Shown: positions 9,468-18,019 of the stretch, one piece after another
Layout: each line of letters starts with the position of its first letter
Numbering within the stretch: position 1 is the first letter of the stretch
Assembly: GCA_025055975.1 (NCBI GenBank)
Contig: JANWWM010000075.1
Location: 1 to 64,000 of the forward strand
From: Chloroherpetonaceae bacterium
GTDB taxonomy: Bacteria; Bacteroidota; Chlorobiia; Chlorobiales; Thermochlorobacteraceae
DNA length: 64,000 nt
Direction: 5' to 3'
The notes under the pieces: generated by a model
The model's input: only the letters and a program-made list of their open reading frames with translations
Databases searched by the model: none
Told to the model about the DNA's origin: nothing
Position numbers and translations under genes: made by a program

Positions 9468-10897
9468 TCCGCTTTGACGGTTTCGGGTTGATAGAGGACT
9501 TTGTAGAGATTCAACGCGGTTTGCTTGCCTTTGAGCGCGAGCGAAAAGGGCGCGCTGAGGGCGAACTCTTCCTCCGCGAGCTTGGCTTTGACGTTTTCGG
9601 AGATTAGAATTTCGTTTGCGCCCGCCGCGCTACACAGACGAGCGGCGGTGTTGACCGCGTCGCCGATGGACGTGTAGTCCATTCGGTCTCGACTGCCGAT
9701 GTTGCCCGTAACGACAAGCCCTTCGTTGATGCCGATTCCGATGCGCAGATTTTCGAAAACCTTTTCTCGCTTGACGAGAGCCGTCATCGCTTGCTGAATT
9801 TCGATTGCGGCGAGAATGGCGCGTTTTTCCTTTTCTTCGCCGCGAAACGCCGCCATCACTTCGTCGCCGACGAACTTGTCAATGTCGCCTCCGCGCTTCT
9901 TGATGATTTCGACTTGCAAGTTCAACAGCGCGTTGAGGTAGCGGACGACTTCGTCGGGCGAATGTTGTTCGGAGAACGTCGTAAAGCCGCGCACGTCGGA
10001 AAAGAGAAAGCACAACTCTTCGCGCGAGCCGCCAAGTTCGAGTTCGTCAGGTCGCTTTTGTTTGATTTGCTCGATGGTCGAGCTCGACACGTAACGCGCC
10101 ATCATCAAACGCTCTTTGACGGCGATGGTCATTTCGTTGAACGACGCGGTCAGTTCCGCGACCTCGTCTCTGCCTTTGACGGGCAGTTGATCGAATTTGC
10201 CTCGCGCCACTTCCTTCGTGGCAAGGTTAAGCTTCTTGATGCGTTGAATCAAAATCGCCGTGAGCAAACTGACCCCAAAGAGCGAAATCGCAAAGCCAAT
10301 CAAGCCGATGGCGAGGGTTTGTCCTTGCTTGCGCGCGATGAGCGCGTCGATGTGGTCGAGCGAAAACGCAAGACGACTGTATCCGAGAAAAATGGTTTTG
10401 TTCGCCGTTTTGTATTCGATTTTTTCCGTGAGAAAAACTTTGCCGCCCTCGATGAAGCTGGAATCGCCAGAGGCGACGAGACTCTCCCAAAGCAAACTAT
10501 CGACAGGCTCGCCGCTCAAATCGCGTTTTTCCCTGTCGCAGTAGGCGTAGTAGCGACGTTTGGCATCGACGAACATTATGGCTTCAAGCCCCTCGATGTC
10601 GGTCTCGAAAATTTGCTTGATGGTTTCTTGGAGCGCGATTCGCCCGCTTTCGCCAACCGACATCGCTTCCTCGCCGACCGTGTTGACGACGCGAAACAGC
10701 GTCTTGAAGTTTTTGTTTGAGAGGTCAATCAAGTCTTGCTCTTCCGATTTGAAGACGTTGAGGAGCACGTAGAGCAGAATGGCGATGAAGATGATCGAGA
10801 ACGAGACGCTGTATTTCTTTTGCAGCGTCAGTCGCGTGAATTTGGCAAACGCCGATTCCGTTTGGCTTTGAGCGTCGAGCGTGGTCGGTTCAAGCAT
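9464..10897 (-). CDS. Adenylate/guanylate cyclase with TM segments and HAMP
   Basis: 477 aa; HAMP-like IKKLNLATKEVARGKFDQLPVKGRDEVAELTASFNEM; cyclase core LCFLFSDVRGFTTFSE...GDEVMAAF...DYTSIGDAVNTAARLC. Confidence 0.92.
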   Translation of the reverse strand: MLEPTTLDAQSQTESAFAKFTRLTLQKKYSVSFSIIFIAILLYVLLNVFKSEEQDLIDLSNKNFKTLFRVVNTVGEEAMSVGESGRIALQETIKQIFETDIEGLEAIMFVDAKRRYYAYCDREKRDLSGEPVDSLLWESLVASGDSSFIEGGKVFLTEKIEYKTANKTIFLGYSRLAFSLDHIDALIARKQGQTLAIGLIGFAISLFGVSLLTAILIQRIKKLNLATKEVARGKFDQLPVKGRDEVAELTASFNEMTIAVKERLMMARYVSSSTIEQIKQKRPDELELGGSREELCFLFSDVRGFTTFSEQHSPDEVVRYLNALLNLQVEIIKKRGGDIDKFVGDEVMAAFRGEEKEKRAILAAIEIQQAMTALVKREKVFENLRIGIGINEGLVVTGNIGSRDRMDYTSIGDAVNTAARLCSAAGANEILISENVKAKLAEEEFALSAPFSLALKGKQTALNLYKVLYQPETVKAE

Positions 10898-10932
10898 CGT
10901 TGGAGCGAGCGTTTGAGCGAACTTTCAAGCGG

Positions 10933-10940
10933 CAAATATA
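10933..10940 (-). promoter_or_regulatory. Putative -7 element TATATTTG
   Basis: Minus-strand TAnnTTTG about 35 bp upstream of the cyclase start. Confidence 0.5.
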
Positions 10941-11002
10941 ACGTTTCGCAAAGCGCAAAAAGCGTAAATTGCGCGTCGATTCATTCTTGCAACCACGCAT
11001 TT

Positions 11003-11764
11003 ATGCGAAAACTCCTAATCATTCCGCTTCTCGTTCATTCGCTTCCTCTTTTGGCTCAAACGGCTCTCGTCATTCAAGTCAAAGGCAAAGTGGAGCGAAC
11101 CGTTCAAAACAAGTGGGTCGAAGCCAAGCGCGCCGACACGCTTCGCGCGGGCGACAAGCTCAGAACCGCCAAGCAGGCGCAAGCCATCGCGCGTTTCGAA
11201 GACGGCTCGATTTTGCGCGTGAGCGAAGGCACGGAACTTGCGCTCGTCGCGCCGAAAGAAAAAAACGCGCGCGAAGTCAGCCTCGTCAAAGGGTTGCTCA
11301 CCTACGACGTCAAAGCCAATCCCGACGCGCCGTTCCGATTCAGGTCGCCAACGGCGGCGGCGGCAATCAAAGGCACGACAGGCTCGTTTGAAACCGACGG
11401 AAAAGCCACGAACTTCATCGTCGAGAACAGCGAAATCAAAAACGACGTCGCCGAGTTTGAAACCGAGCGCGGCGAGAAGAAAACGCTCGATGTCGGCGAA
11501 GTCGCCGTTCTCAATCGCGCAGGACGCTTGTCGATTCGGCAAATTTTCGAGGAGGAGCGTCGCGCCATTCAAAACGAGGTCAACGAGATGCGTCGCGTCG
11601 TCGAAGAAGAAATGCGCAAGATGAAAGAAGAAATGGAGCAAATGCGCCGCGACATTCAAGAGCAGATGCGAAACGAGCGCGACAGCGTCCAACAAGAAAT
11701 GGAAAGAATGAAAAAAGAAATGCGGAGGGAACGAGATGAGATTCGCAAACTCTTTGACCAATGA
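11003..11764 (+). CDS. FecR-domain protein with C-terminal coiled coil, secreted
   Basis: Signal peptide MRKLLIIPLLVHSLPLLAQ; FecR-like VKGKVERTV..DTLRAGDKLRTAKQAQAIARFEDGSILRVSEGTEL; long charged coiled coil. Confidence 0.82.
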   Translation: MRKLLIIPLLVHSLPLLAQTALVIQVKGKVERTVQNKWVEAKRADTLRAGDKLRTAKQAQAIARFEDGSILRVSEGTELALVAPKEKNAREVSLVKGLLTYDVKANPDAPFRFRSPTAAAAIKGTTGSFETDGKATNFIVENSEIKNDVAEFETERGEKKTLDVGEVAVLNRAGRLSIRQIFEEERRAIQNEVNEMRRVVEEEMRKMKEEMEQMRRDIQEQMRNERDSVQQEMERMKKEMRRERDEIRKLFDQ

Positions 11765-14285
11765 CTTCGCCAAGCTTCGCAGAGCGGCGACGACGATTCT
11801 TCTTCTTTTTCTGCTCGCGGTTTGCGCGGCGGGCGTTTCGCTCACGGCGGCGCGTTTGAATTGGGACGAAAGAACCCTTGCGAAAACGGACGCGGTCGTA
11901 TCCGTCAAGGGCGTTCCAATCAGGTCGAAGGCGCATCTTTCTTTTCTGTTGCGTCGCCTTGAACGCTCGGAGCCGCTTGACGTCGTGGTCGAACGTCCGC
12001 GCGAGCGAATCACCTATGCCGTCTCGTTCAAGGGCGACGAACAAATCGTCTCGCCCGTTGCGATTCAAGACACGGTCGTGGTTTCTCTCTTGGCGGGAGT
12101 CGAGCGATGTTTTGGCGCGTTTCGCATCGTCGGGGTTTTGGTGGCGTGTTTGATCGCGTTTGCTTGCGCCTTTTTCGCGCATCGCAAAAGCTCGGATGAC
12201 GACGCTTCGTTCAGCCTTGCCGTCGCGCTGATTGGCGTGATGATCGCTTCGGGTCAAGCGCGTTTTTCCGAGACGCCGCATTCGCTTGCGGCAGGAGTTC
12301 ATTTCGCGTTTCTTGCCGCGTTTGCGTTTTCGCCCGCGCTTTTCTTGCGTTGGAGCTTGCGTTTTCCAAAGCCCGCGTTTTCGTCGACGACGGCGACGAA
12401 TGTTTTGTTCTGGACGCTTCTCGCTCTCGGCGCGACGATGGTTTTCGTCTCGTTTCATCGGTTTCAGCAGGCGCTTGCGAAGCCGACGGGCGAAACGTTC
12501 AGAGCTTATTCCGTTTCGCTGAACGTCATTCGCGCCTTTTTCGCGCTTCTCGTTCTGACTTCGTTCTTGATTCTGGTTCGCCGATACGCGCAATCGGAAG
12601 CGGAGCACGATCGGCGTCGGTTGCGATGGGTCATCGTCGGAGCGACATTGAGCGCCCTGCCATTCATTTTCTTTTCGCTCCTTCCAAACGCGCTGATTGA
12701 CCGCGCTTTTTTGCCCGATGCGGTTGCCGTGGCGCTTGCCATTCTCGCCGCGTCAATGATGACCGTTGCCGCAACGCGCTACCGCTTGCTTGCCGTTGAG
12801 GCGCTATTCAACCGAAGTTTCGTCTTTTTTGGCGCGCTTCTTCTGCTCAGCTTGCTCTATGGCGCGACGCTGTTCTTGCTCTCGCAAATCTTCTCGTCGT
12901 CGGAGTCGTTTTCTCCATACATCGCCGCAGGGCTTGCGACGCTTATAACGCTGATTCTTTTTGAGCCGACGACAACGCTCGTCAAACGCTTCGCCGAATC
13001 TCGCGTTTTCAAAGCGGAGTTCAGCGCGCAAGAAGCCGAGCGCATTCTTTCCGCCGAAATTCAAGGAGCCAAAAGCGAGAAAGATCTTGTCACCAAAGTC
13101 GCCAAGAAACTCCGCGAGTGCTTGCCTGTCACGTCGGTTGCCGTCGCGCTGCGTTCCGACGACAAGAAGCTGAAACTTGCCGCTGGGGTCAATTTTAACG
13201 ACGGTGGTCAATCGTCGATTTCGCCCCCGCCGTTGCTCTCGGACTCGCGCCTCATTGCCCACAGCGAACAAATTGAAGACGGCGTGGAGCATCAACCGCT
13301 CGACGAAGCGGAATTTCGACCTTGGAACCCTGCGCTCGTCGTCCCTATCACGTCCGAACCGCGCGGAAAAACTTCGGTTTTGGGTTGCCTTCTTCTTGGG
13401 GAGAAAACGTCGCGGCTCGCGTTCAGCGCCGAAGAAGCGCGATGGCTTCAATCCATCGCTGGACAAACCGCGCTGATGCTGCTGCGACTGCGCGAGCAAC
13501 GCAAACTTGTACTCAAAGACGAAGAAAACAAGCGCCTGCGCGAACTCGCCGAGATTAGATTCCGTTTCGTCAACGCCGTCTCGCACGATCTTCGCACGCC
13601 GCTTGCCTCCATCAAATCTCTTGCTGATTTGCTCTCCAAAAACATTGGCGACGAGACGGCAAAACAGCATACCGAGCGCATCGCGCGCGCGAGCAATCGT
13701 CTTTCCAAAATGGTTGAAAACATCTTGAACTACGCGAAACTCGAAAAAGGAGAGATTTCATATCGCTTCGAGCCTCTGAACCTTTCCGACCTTGCGCAAG
13801 AGGTCGTCAAGTCTATGGATTGCCAACTCGAACTCGGCGGATTCGAAGTCAAACAAAGCTTTGCCGAAGAACCCTTGCCCATTCAAGCCGACAAAAATCT
13901 GCTTCCGCAAGCGATGTGGAATCTTGTTTCCAACGCGCTGAAGTATTCGGGCGAATCGAAAACGATTGAAGTTTCGACGCGCAAAGACGGCGACTGCGCG
14001 GTTTTTTCGGTCAAGGATTATGGCATCGGAATTTCGTCGGAAGACATCGATAAAATTTTCAAGCCGTTCTTTCGCTCTTCAAACGCGGAAGCCCAAGTTC
14101 CCAGCGGTTTCGGTTTGGGGCTTTGGATTGTCAAGCAAGTGGTGGAGATTCACGAAGGAGAAGTTCGCGTCAGGAGCGAGCTTGGAAAAGGAAGCGAGTT
14201 CGAGTTGCGTTTGCCATTGATGAATGGGGTTGAAAAACCCGCCTCTAACGCGCCTCGGCGGACAAAGGCAGGAAAATCCGAATGA
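11736..14285 (+). CDS. Membrane sensor histidine kinase (PDZ-like segment, multi-TM, GAF-like, HisKA, HATPase)
   Basis: 849 aa; PDZ-like AVVSVKGVPIRSKAHLSFLLRRLERSEPLDVVVER; H-box FVNAVSHDLRTPLASIKSL; N/G boxes; overlaps the FecR gene by 29 nt. Confidence 0.9.
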   Translation: MRFANSLTNDFAKLRRAATTILLLFLLAVCAAGVSLTAARLNWDERTLAKTDAVVSVKGVPIRSKAHLSFLLRRLERSEPLDVVVERPRERITYAVSFKGDEQIVSPVAIQDTVVVSLLAGVERCFGAFRIVGVLVACLIAFACAFFAHRKSSDDDASFSLAVALIGVMIASGQARFSETPHSLAAGVHFAFLAAFAFSPALFLRWSLRFPKPAFSSTTATNVLFWTLLALGATMVFVSFHRFQQALAKPTGETFRAYSVSLNVIRAFFALLVLTSFLILVRRYAQSEAEHDRRRLRWVIVGATLSALPFIFFSLLPNALIDRAFLPDAVAVALAILAASMMTVAATRYRLLAVEALFNRSFVFFGALLLLSLLYGATLFLLSQIFSSSESFSPYIAAGLATLITLILFEPTTTLVKRFAESRVFKAEFSAQEAERILSAEIQGAKSEKDLVTKVAKKLRECLPVTSVAVALRSDDKKLKLAAGVNFNDGGQSSISPPPLLSDSRLIAHSEQIEDGVEHQPLDEAEFRPWNPALVVPITSEPRGKTSVLGCLLLGEKTSRLAFSAEEARWLQSIAGQTALMLLRLREQRKLVLKDEENKRLRELAEIRFRFVNAVSHDLRTPLASIKSLADLLSKNIGDETAKQHTERIARASNRLSKMVENILNYAKLEKGEISYRFEPLNLSDLAQEVVKSMDCQLELGGFEVKQSFAEEPLPIQADKNLLPQAMWNLVSNALKYSGESKTIEVSTRKDGDCAVFSVKDYGIGISSEDIDKIFKPFFRSSNAEAQVPSGFGLGLWIVKQVVEIHEGEVRVRSELGKGSEFELRLPLMNGVEKPASNAPRRTKAGKSE

Positions 14286-14329
14286 AATGGGTCGCTTTTG
14301 GAGCGGGGCGAAGAGTCGATTCGCTATTC

Positions 14330-14358
14330 GCGGATTCCTCGCTCGCGCTTGGAACGAC
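14330..14358 (+). repeat. Dispersed repeat arm, 29 bp identical to 26707-26735
   Basis: GCGGATTCCTCGCTCGCGCTTGGAACGAC present at both sites. Confidence 0.8.
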
Positions 14359-14436
14359 GAGGCAGAATGTCGGAGCGACAAGCGGCTTGGTCGGAACGAC
14401 AAAGCGACGTTGGCGCTCTGGCTTTGGCAACGCGCC

Positions 14437-15693
14437 CTAAATCTCTTCGTTCTGAATGAGTTGCTTATAGGTTTCGCGCCTGCGAATGAGTTTCGCTTTC
14501 TTGCCGCTAACCATCACTTCGGCGGCTCGCGGTCGGGCGTTGTAGTTGCTTGCCATCGTCGCGCCGTAAGCCCCGGCGGAAAAAATCGCCAATAGTTCGC
14601 CTTCCTTGACGTCGGGCATTTCCCTATCCAACGCGAAGAAATCTCCCGATTCGCACGCGCCGCCCACGACGTCGGCGATGATAATCTCGCGCTCTTTTCG
14701 CTCGACGGGCAAAATGTCGTGATACGCTTCGTAAAGCATCGGGCGCATCAGTTCCGTCATCGCCGCATCGACGATGACGAAGTTCTTTCCGCGATGATTC
14801 TGCTTGCGATACAACGCTTCGGTGAGAATGACCGACGCATTGCCCACGATGTAGCGCCCTGGTTCGAAGACGATTTGCGCCGATTGATTTTTCAGAAGCG
14901 GAATGAATTTTTCGGCGAAAACCTCGATGTCGGGCGCAGGTTGCGTTTGACGATACGTAATCGGAAATCCGCCGCCAACATCGAGGTATTTGACATCGAA
15001 GCCCTTGGACTCGGCAAGCGCCTTGACGCTCAACAGTTTGAACAGGGCTTCGAGGTAAGCTTGCGCGTCAAAAATTTGCGAGCCGATGTGCATCGCAAGC
15101 CCGACGAGCTTGACGTGTTTGAGCGTTGCGGCGAGCGACAAGGCTTCTTCGGCGAGCGCGTCATCAATGCCGAATTTTTTTTCGTCGTTGCCCGTCGTGA
15201 TGTAGGGGTGCGTTTCCGCGACGACGTTGGGATTGACGCGAATCGCGATCGGCGCGACGGTTTTGAGCGATTTCGCCGCTTCGTCGATCGCTCGCATTTC
15301 CGAAAACGACTCGACCTTCTGAAACAAAACTTTGGAGCGCAAGGCGAACTCGATTTCGTTTCTCGTTTTCGCCACGCCCGCAAAGATGATTTTTTTCGGC
15401 TTGGCGCCCGCTTCGAGAGCGCGGAAAAGTTCGCCGCCCGAATTGACATCGAAGCCGCATCCTTCTTGCGCCAGCGCGCGCAGCACGGCTAAGCTATAAT
15501 TGGCTTTGACGGAATAACACGTGAGGCGATTGAGCGGCTTGAAGGCTTTTTCAAAGCGACGATACTGCGCGACGATGGAGCTTTTGCTGGTTACATACAG
15601 CGGCGTTCCGAATTTCTCGGCAAGGTCGGCGAGTTTGACGTCTTCGCAATAGAGGTGGTCTTTCTTGTAGTAGAAAAACTCGTCGGTTGGCAC
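14437..15693 (-). CDS. lysA: Diaminopimelate decarboxylase (GTG start)
   Basis: 418 aa; YSVKANYSLAVLRALAQEGCGFDVNSGGEL; LDVGGGFPITYR; FEPGRYIVGNA; ACESGDFFALDR. Confidence 0.95.
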   Translation of the reverse strand: MPTDEFFYYKKDHLYCEDVKLADLAEKFGTPLYVTSKSSIVAQYRRFEKAFKPLNRLTCYSVKANYSLAVLRALAQEGCGFDVNSGGELFRALEAGAKPKKIIFAGVAKTRNEIEFALRSKVLFQKVESFSEMRAIDEAAKSLKTVAPIAIRVNPNVVAETHPYITTGNDEKKFGIDDALAEEALSLAATLKHVKLVGLAMHIGSQIFDAQAYLEALFKLLSVKALAESKGFDVKYLDVGGGFPITYRQTQPAPDIEVFAEKFIPLLKNQSAQIVFEPGRYIVGNASVILTEALYRKQNHRGKNFVIVDAAMTELMRPMLYEAYHDILPVERKEREIIIADVVGGACESGDFFALDREMPDVKEGELLAIFSAGAYGATMASNYNARPRAAEVMVSGKKAKLIRRRETYKQLIQNEEI

Positions 15694-15769
15694 TTGCGAT
15701 TTTGGCTTATGGCGTTCGCCCGTTTCGTTGGCGCGAAGTTACGAAAAGCGACGCGATCGCGCGCAGGCT

Positions 15770-17017
15770 CTATTCGATTTTTCTCTTCTGAAACCACAAC
15801 TCGCCCGCGTTCAGCGCGAAACGCAAGCGAAAAACGTTTTCCCTGACGAGATTTTTCTTCTCCGAACCGCGCATCGCCCACTCCACATTGACATCGAGAC
15901 GCGACAATTCGCCCGAAATGGGAAAGCCCACGCCCGCCGTGAAACCAATTTCGTCGATTCCAACGCCCGAAACGCGAAACGGGGTTTGGTAGTAATACGC
16001 CCCCGCGCGATAGGCGAGTCGGTCGAGCAATCGCGCGCGTCGATCGCGGTCGGGCTGTTTTTCCGCGCCGATTCCGACGCGAATCGAGTTGCGCGCCAAA
16101 CCGCTTTCGCCGAAGTATTGAAAGCGCGACCAATTTTGCGCCACGACATCAATGCCAAAGAGATGCTTTTCGCCGAAATACGCAACGCCTAACGCCAGCG
16201 ACGCAGGAAGCGCGACGTTGCTTGTCGGACTTTGGAGCGTGTCCGCAACGCCGTTGCCTCTGAGAAAATCGCGTCGCTCGCCGTCCAGAGTCGCCGCCGT
16301 CGTGAAGGACGCGCCCAGCGCGAGCGCGTCGGTCTGCGAAAACACGCGCGGTTTCGAGTAGGAAACGCCAAGCGTGAAACTTCTGCCCGACGCGCGCTCT
16401 TCGACGACGTTCTCGATTTGCGGCACGTCTGCGCCGTTGAGGAATGTCTCTCGCGTCCGTTCCATCGCGCCGAACAGCAGGTTCAGCGAGACCCCGATTC
16501 GCAACGTTCCTTTGAGGCGATGATGGCGCGGCGCAAACGCAATCGCCAGCGGCACGACGCTCAACCCGCCAATGCCGCGATATCGATGCTCAAAGGTTGC
16601 CGTGTCGGTTTCGGGCAATTCCAATCGTCCCATTTGGCGTTGGTTGTAATCGAGCCGCGAATATGGATACAGCCCCGTCGCAAAAACCGCTTTCCAAATC
16701 GGCACGGCAAAGCCCGCGCCGTTGAAACTCCCAAAGGCTTGAAAGGTCGAGCCGAGATTGCCTCTCGCCGCGTAGCCAACGTAGGACAAATCGCCCGCTA
16801 TGCGCGTCGAGCTAATCGCCGAGAGCGTCGCGGGATTGACGCGGTTGATGTAAAGCGGATGCGCGATCGCAACGCCCACATAGCCCATTCCGCTCGCTTG
16901 CGAACTTGGCAAATGCGATGGCTCGCCTACGCCAAGCGCCGAATAGAGCGAACCTTGCGCCAAAAGAAACGGCGCAACCGCAAAAGCTGAAATCAACGAA
17001 AGGAAAAATTTTTTCAC
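15770..17017 (-). CDS. Outer membrane beta-barrel protein (function unknown)
   Basis: 415 aa with signal peptide MKKFFLSLISAFAVAPFLLAQGSLYSALGVGEP; alternating amphipathic strands. Confidence 0.75.
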   Translation of the reverse strand: MKKFFLSLISAFAVAPFLLAQGSLYSALGVGEPSHLPSSQASGMGYVGVAIAHPLYINRVNPATLSAISSTRIAGDLSYVGYAARGNLGSTFQAFGSFNGAGFAVPIWKAVFATGLYPYSRLDYNQRQMGRLELPETDTATFEHRYRGIGGLSVVPLAIAFAPRHHRLKGTLRIGVSLNLLFGAMERTRETFLNGADVPQIENVVEERASGRSFTLGVSYSKPRVFSQTDALALGASFTTAATLDGERRDFLRGNGVADTLQSPTSNVALPASLALGVAYFGEKHLFGIDVVAQNWSRFQYFGESGLARNSIRVGIGAEKQPDRDRRARLLDRLAYRAGAYYYQTPFRVSGVGIDEIGFTAGVGFPISGELSRLDVNVEWAMRGSEKKNLVRENVFRLRFALNAGELWFQKRKIE

Positions 17018-17097
17018 GGCAAAAGAAAAGTTTGAGCGAACCCGTCTTGTCTCCGATGCCTAACCCCACCAACGCAATCGCTTGTTGAAACGGACGG

Positions 17098-17105
17098 CAA
17101 AAATA
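17098..17105 (-). promoter_or_regulatory. Putative -7 element TATTTTTG
   Basis: Minus-strand TAnnTTTG about 80 bp upstream of the 17017 start. Confidence 0.4.
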
Positions 17106-17172
17106 GCAAACCGAGCCTAATCATCTTTCGCTACGGCGTCTGTTTTAGCCGTCCAAACGGAAACGGTTTCGT

Positions 17173-17180
17173 AACTTTGT
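17173..17180 (+). promoter_or_regulatory. Putative -7 element TAACTTTG
   Basis: TAnnTTTG about 43 bp upstream of the ccmE start. Confidence 0.5.
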
Positions 17181-17223
17181 TCGGTTTGAAGAGCGAACCA
17201 AGAACCTAACATTCGTTCCGAAA

Positions 17224-17622
17224 ATGTCCGTCAAACCGAAGTTCGTCGTCGGGTTCGTCGTCATCGTCGCCGTGTTGGCTTGGCTTGGCTTCACGGCGCA
17301 AGAATGGGGCAACAGCGCGATTGGCTACGCCACCATTTCGGAAGCCGCGAAAAGCGGAAAACTGGCTTACATCAAAGGCTATTGGCTCAAAGAAGAACCC
17401 ACCGAAACCAATCGCAACGTGTTCACCTTTTACCTCAAAGACGAAGAGGGCAACGTCGCTCGCGTGATTTATCGCAACGGCAAGCCGAACAACTTCGAGC
17501 AAGCCACGAGCGTCGTCGTGCAAGGCAAATGCGAAAACGGCACGATTTACGCCAAAGACATTCTCGTCAAGTGCCCGTCGAAATACCAGTCCGAAAAGGC
17601 GGATAGCGAAAAGAAAATTTGA
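17224..17622 (+). CDS. ccmE: Cytochrome c maturation protein CcmE (heme chaperone)
   Basis: 132 aa; single TM then OB-fold-like FTFYLKDEEGNVARVIYRNGKPNNFEQATSVVVQGKCENGTIYAKDILVKCPSKY. Confidence 0.9.
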   Translation: MSVKPKFVVGFVVIVAVLAWLGFTAQEWGNSAIGYATISEAAKSGKLAYIKGYWLKEEPTETNRNVFTFYLKDEEGNVARVIYRNGKPNNFEQATSVVVQGKCENGTIYAKDILVKCPSKYQSEKADSEKKI

Positions 17623-17625
17623 ACG

Positions 17626-18001
17626 ATGGTTCTATGCCGAAACCTTTTGTTTGAAGGCGCGAAAGAGGCGCGCTCGCCCAGAACGCTCTTCGACAGCGGC
17701 GCGAGTTGCTCTTGCGTCCGCCAAGACGTCGCCGAGGCGCTGACGATTCTCATTCCGCCGAAAAATCCGCTCAAACTTTATGCGGCTTCCGAAGGACATT
17801 GCCTTGAAATTCTCTTCCGAGCGGCGCTTGATTTTTTACTACGAAGACGTCCGATTGAGCGACGAGTTTCTCGTCGCGCCAAGCCTTTCGGAAGAGGTCA
17901 TCATCGGCGCGTCGACGATGCAAAAGTGGCGCATCAAACTCAACTTCGAAGCCGATGCGATTGAAATTCCGCCAACCGCCAAAACCGCGATTTTGAAGTA
18001 A
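17626..18001 (+). pseudogene. Retropepsin-like aspartic protease gene split by a frameshift (pseudogene, sequence error or recoding)
   Basis: Frame 1: TLFDSGASCSCVRQDVAEAL...AALDF; frame shifted by one nt: YYEDVRLSDEFLVAPSLSEEVIIGASTMQKWRIKLNFEADAIEIPP; junction at T6 17832-17837. Confidence 0.75.
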
Positions 18002-18019
18002 CCGCAAGTCGTTCCCGAA

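Noticed and set aside
17829-17838. T-TTT-TTA as a -1 programmed frameshift site
   Set aside because: The downstream protease frame is +1 relative to the upstream ORF, so a -1 slip would not join them.
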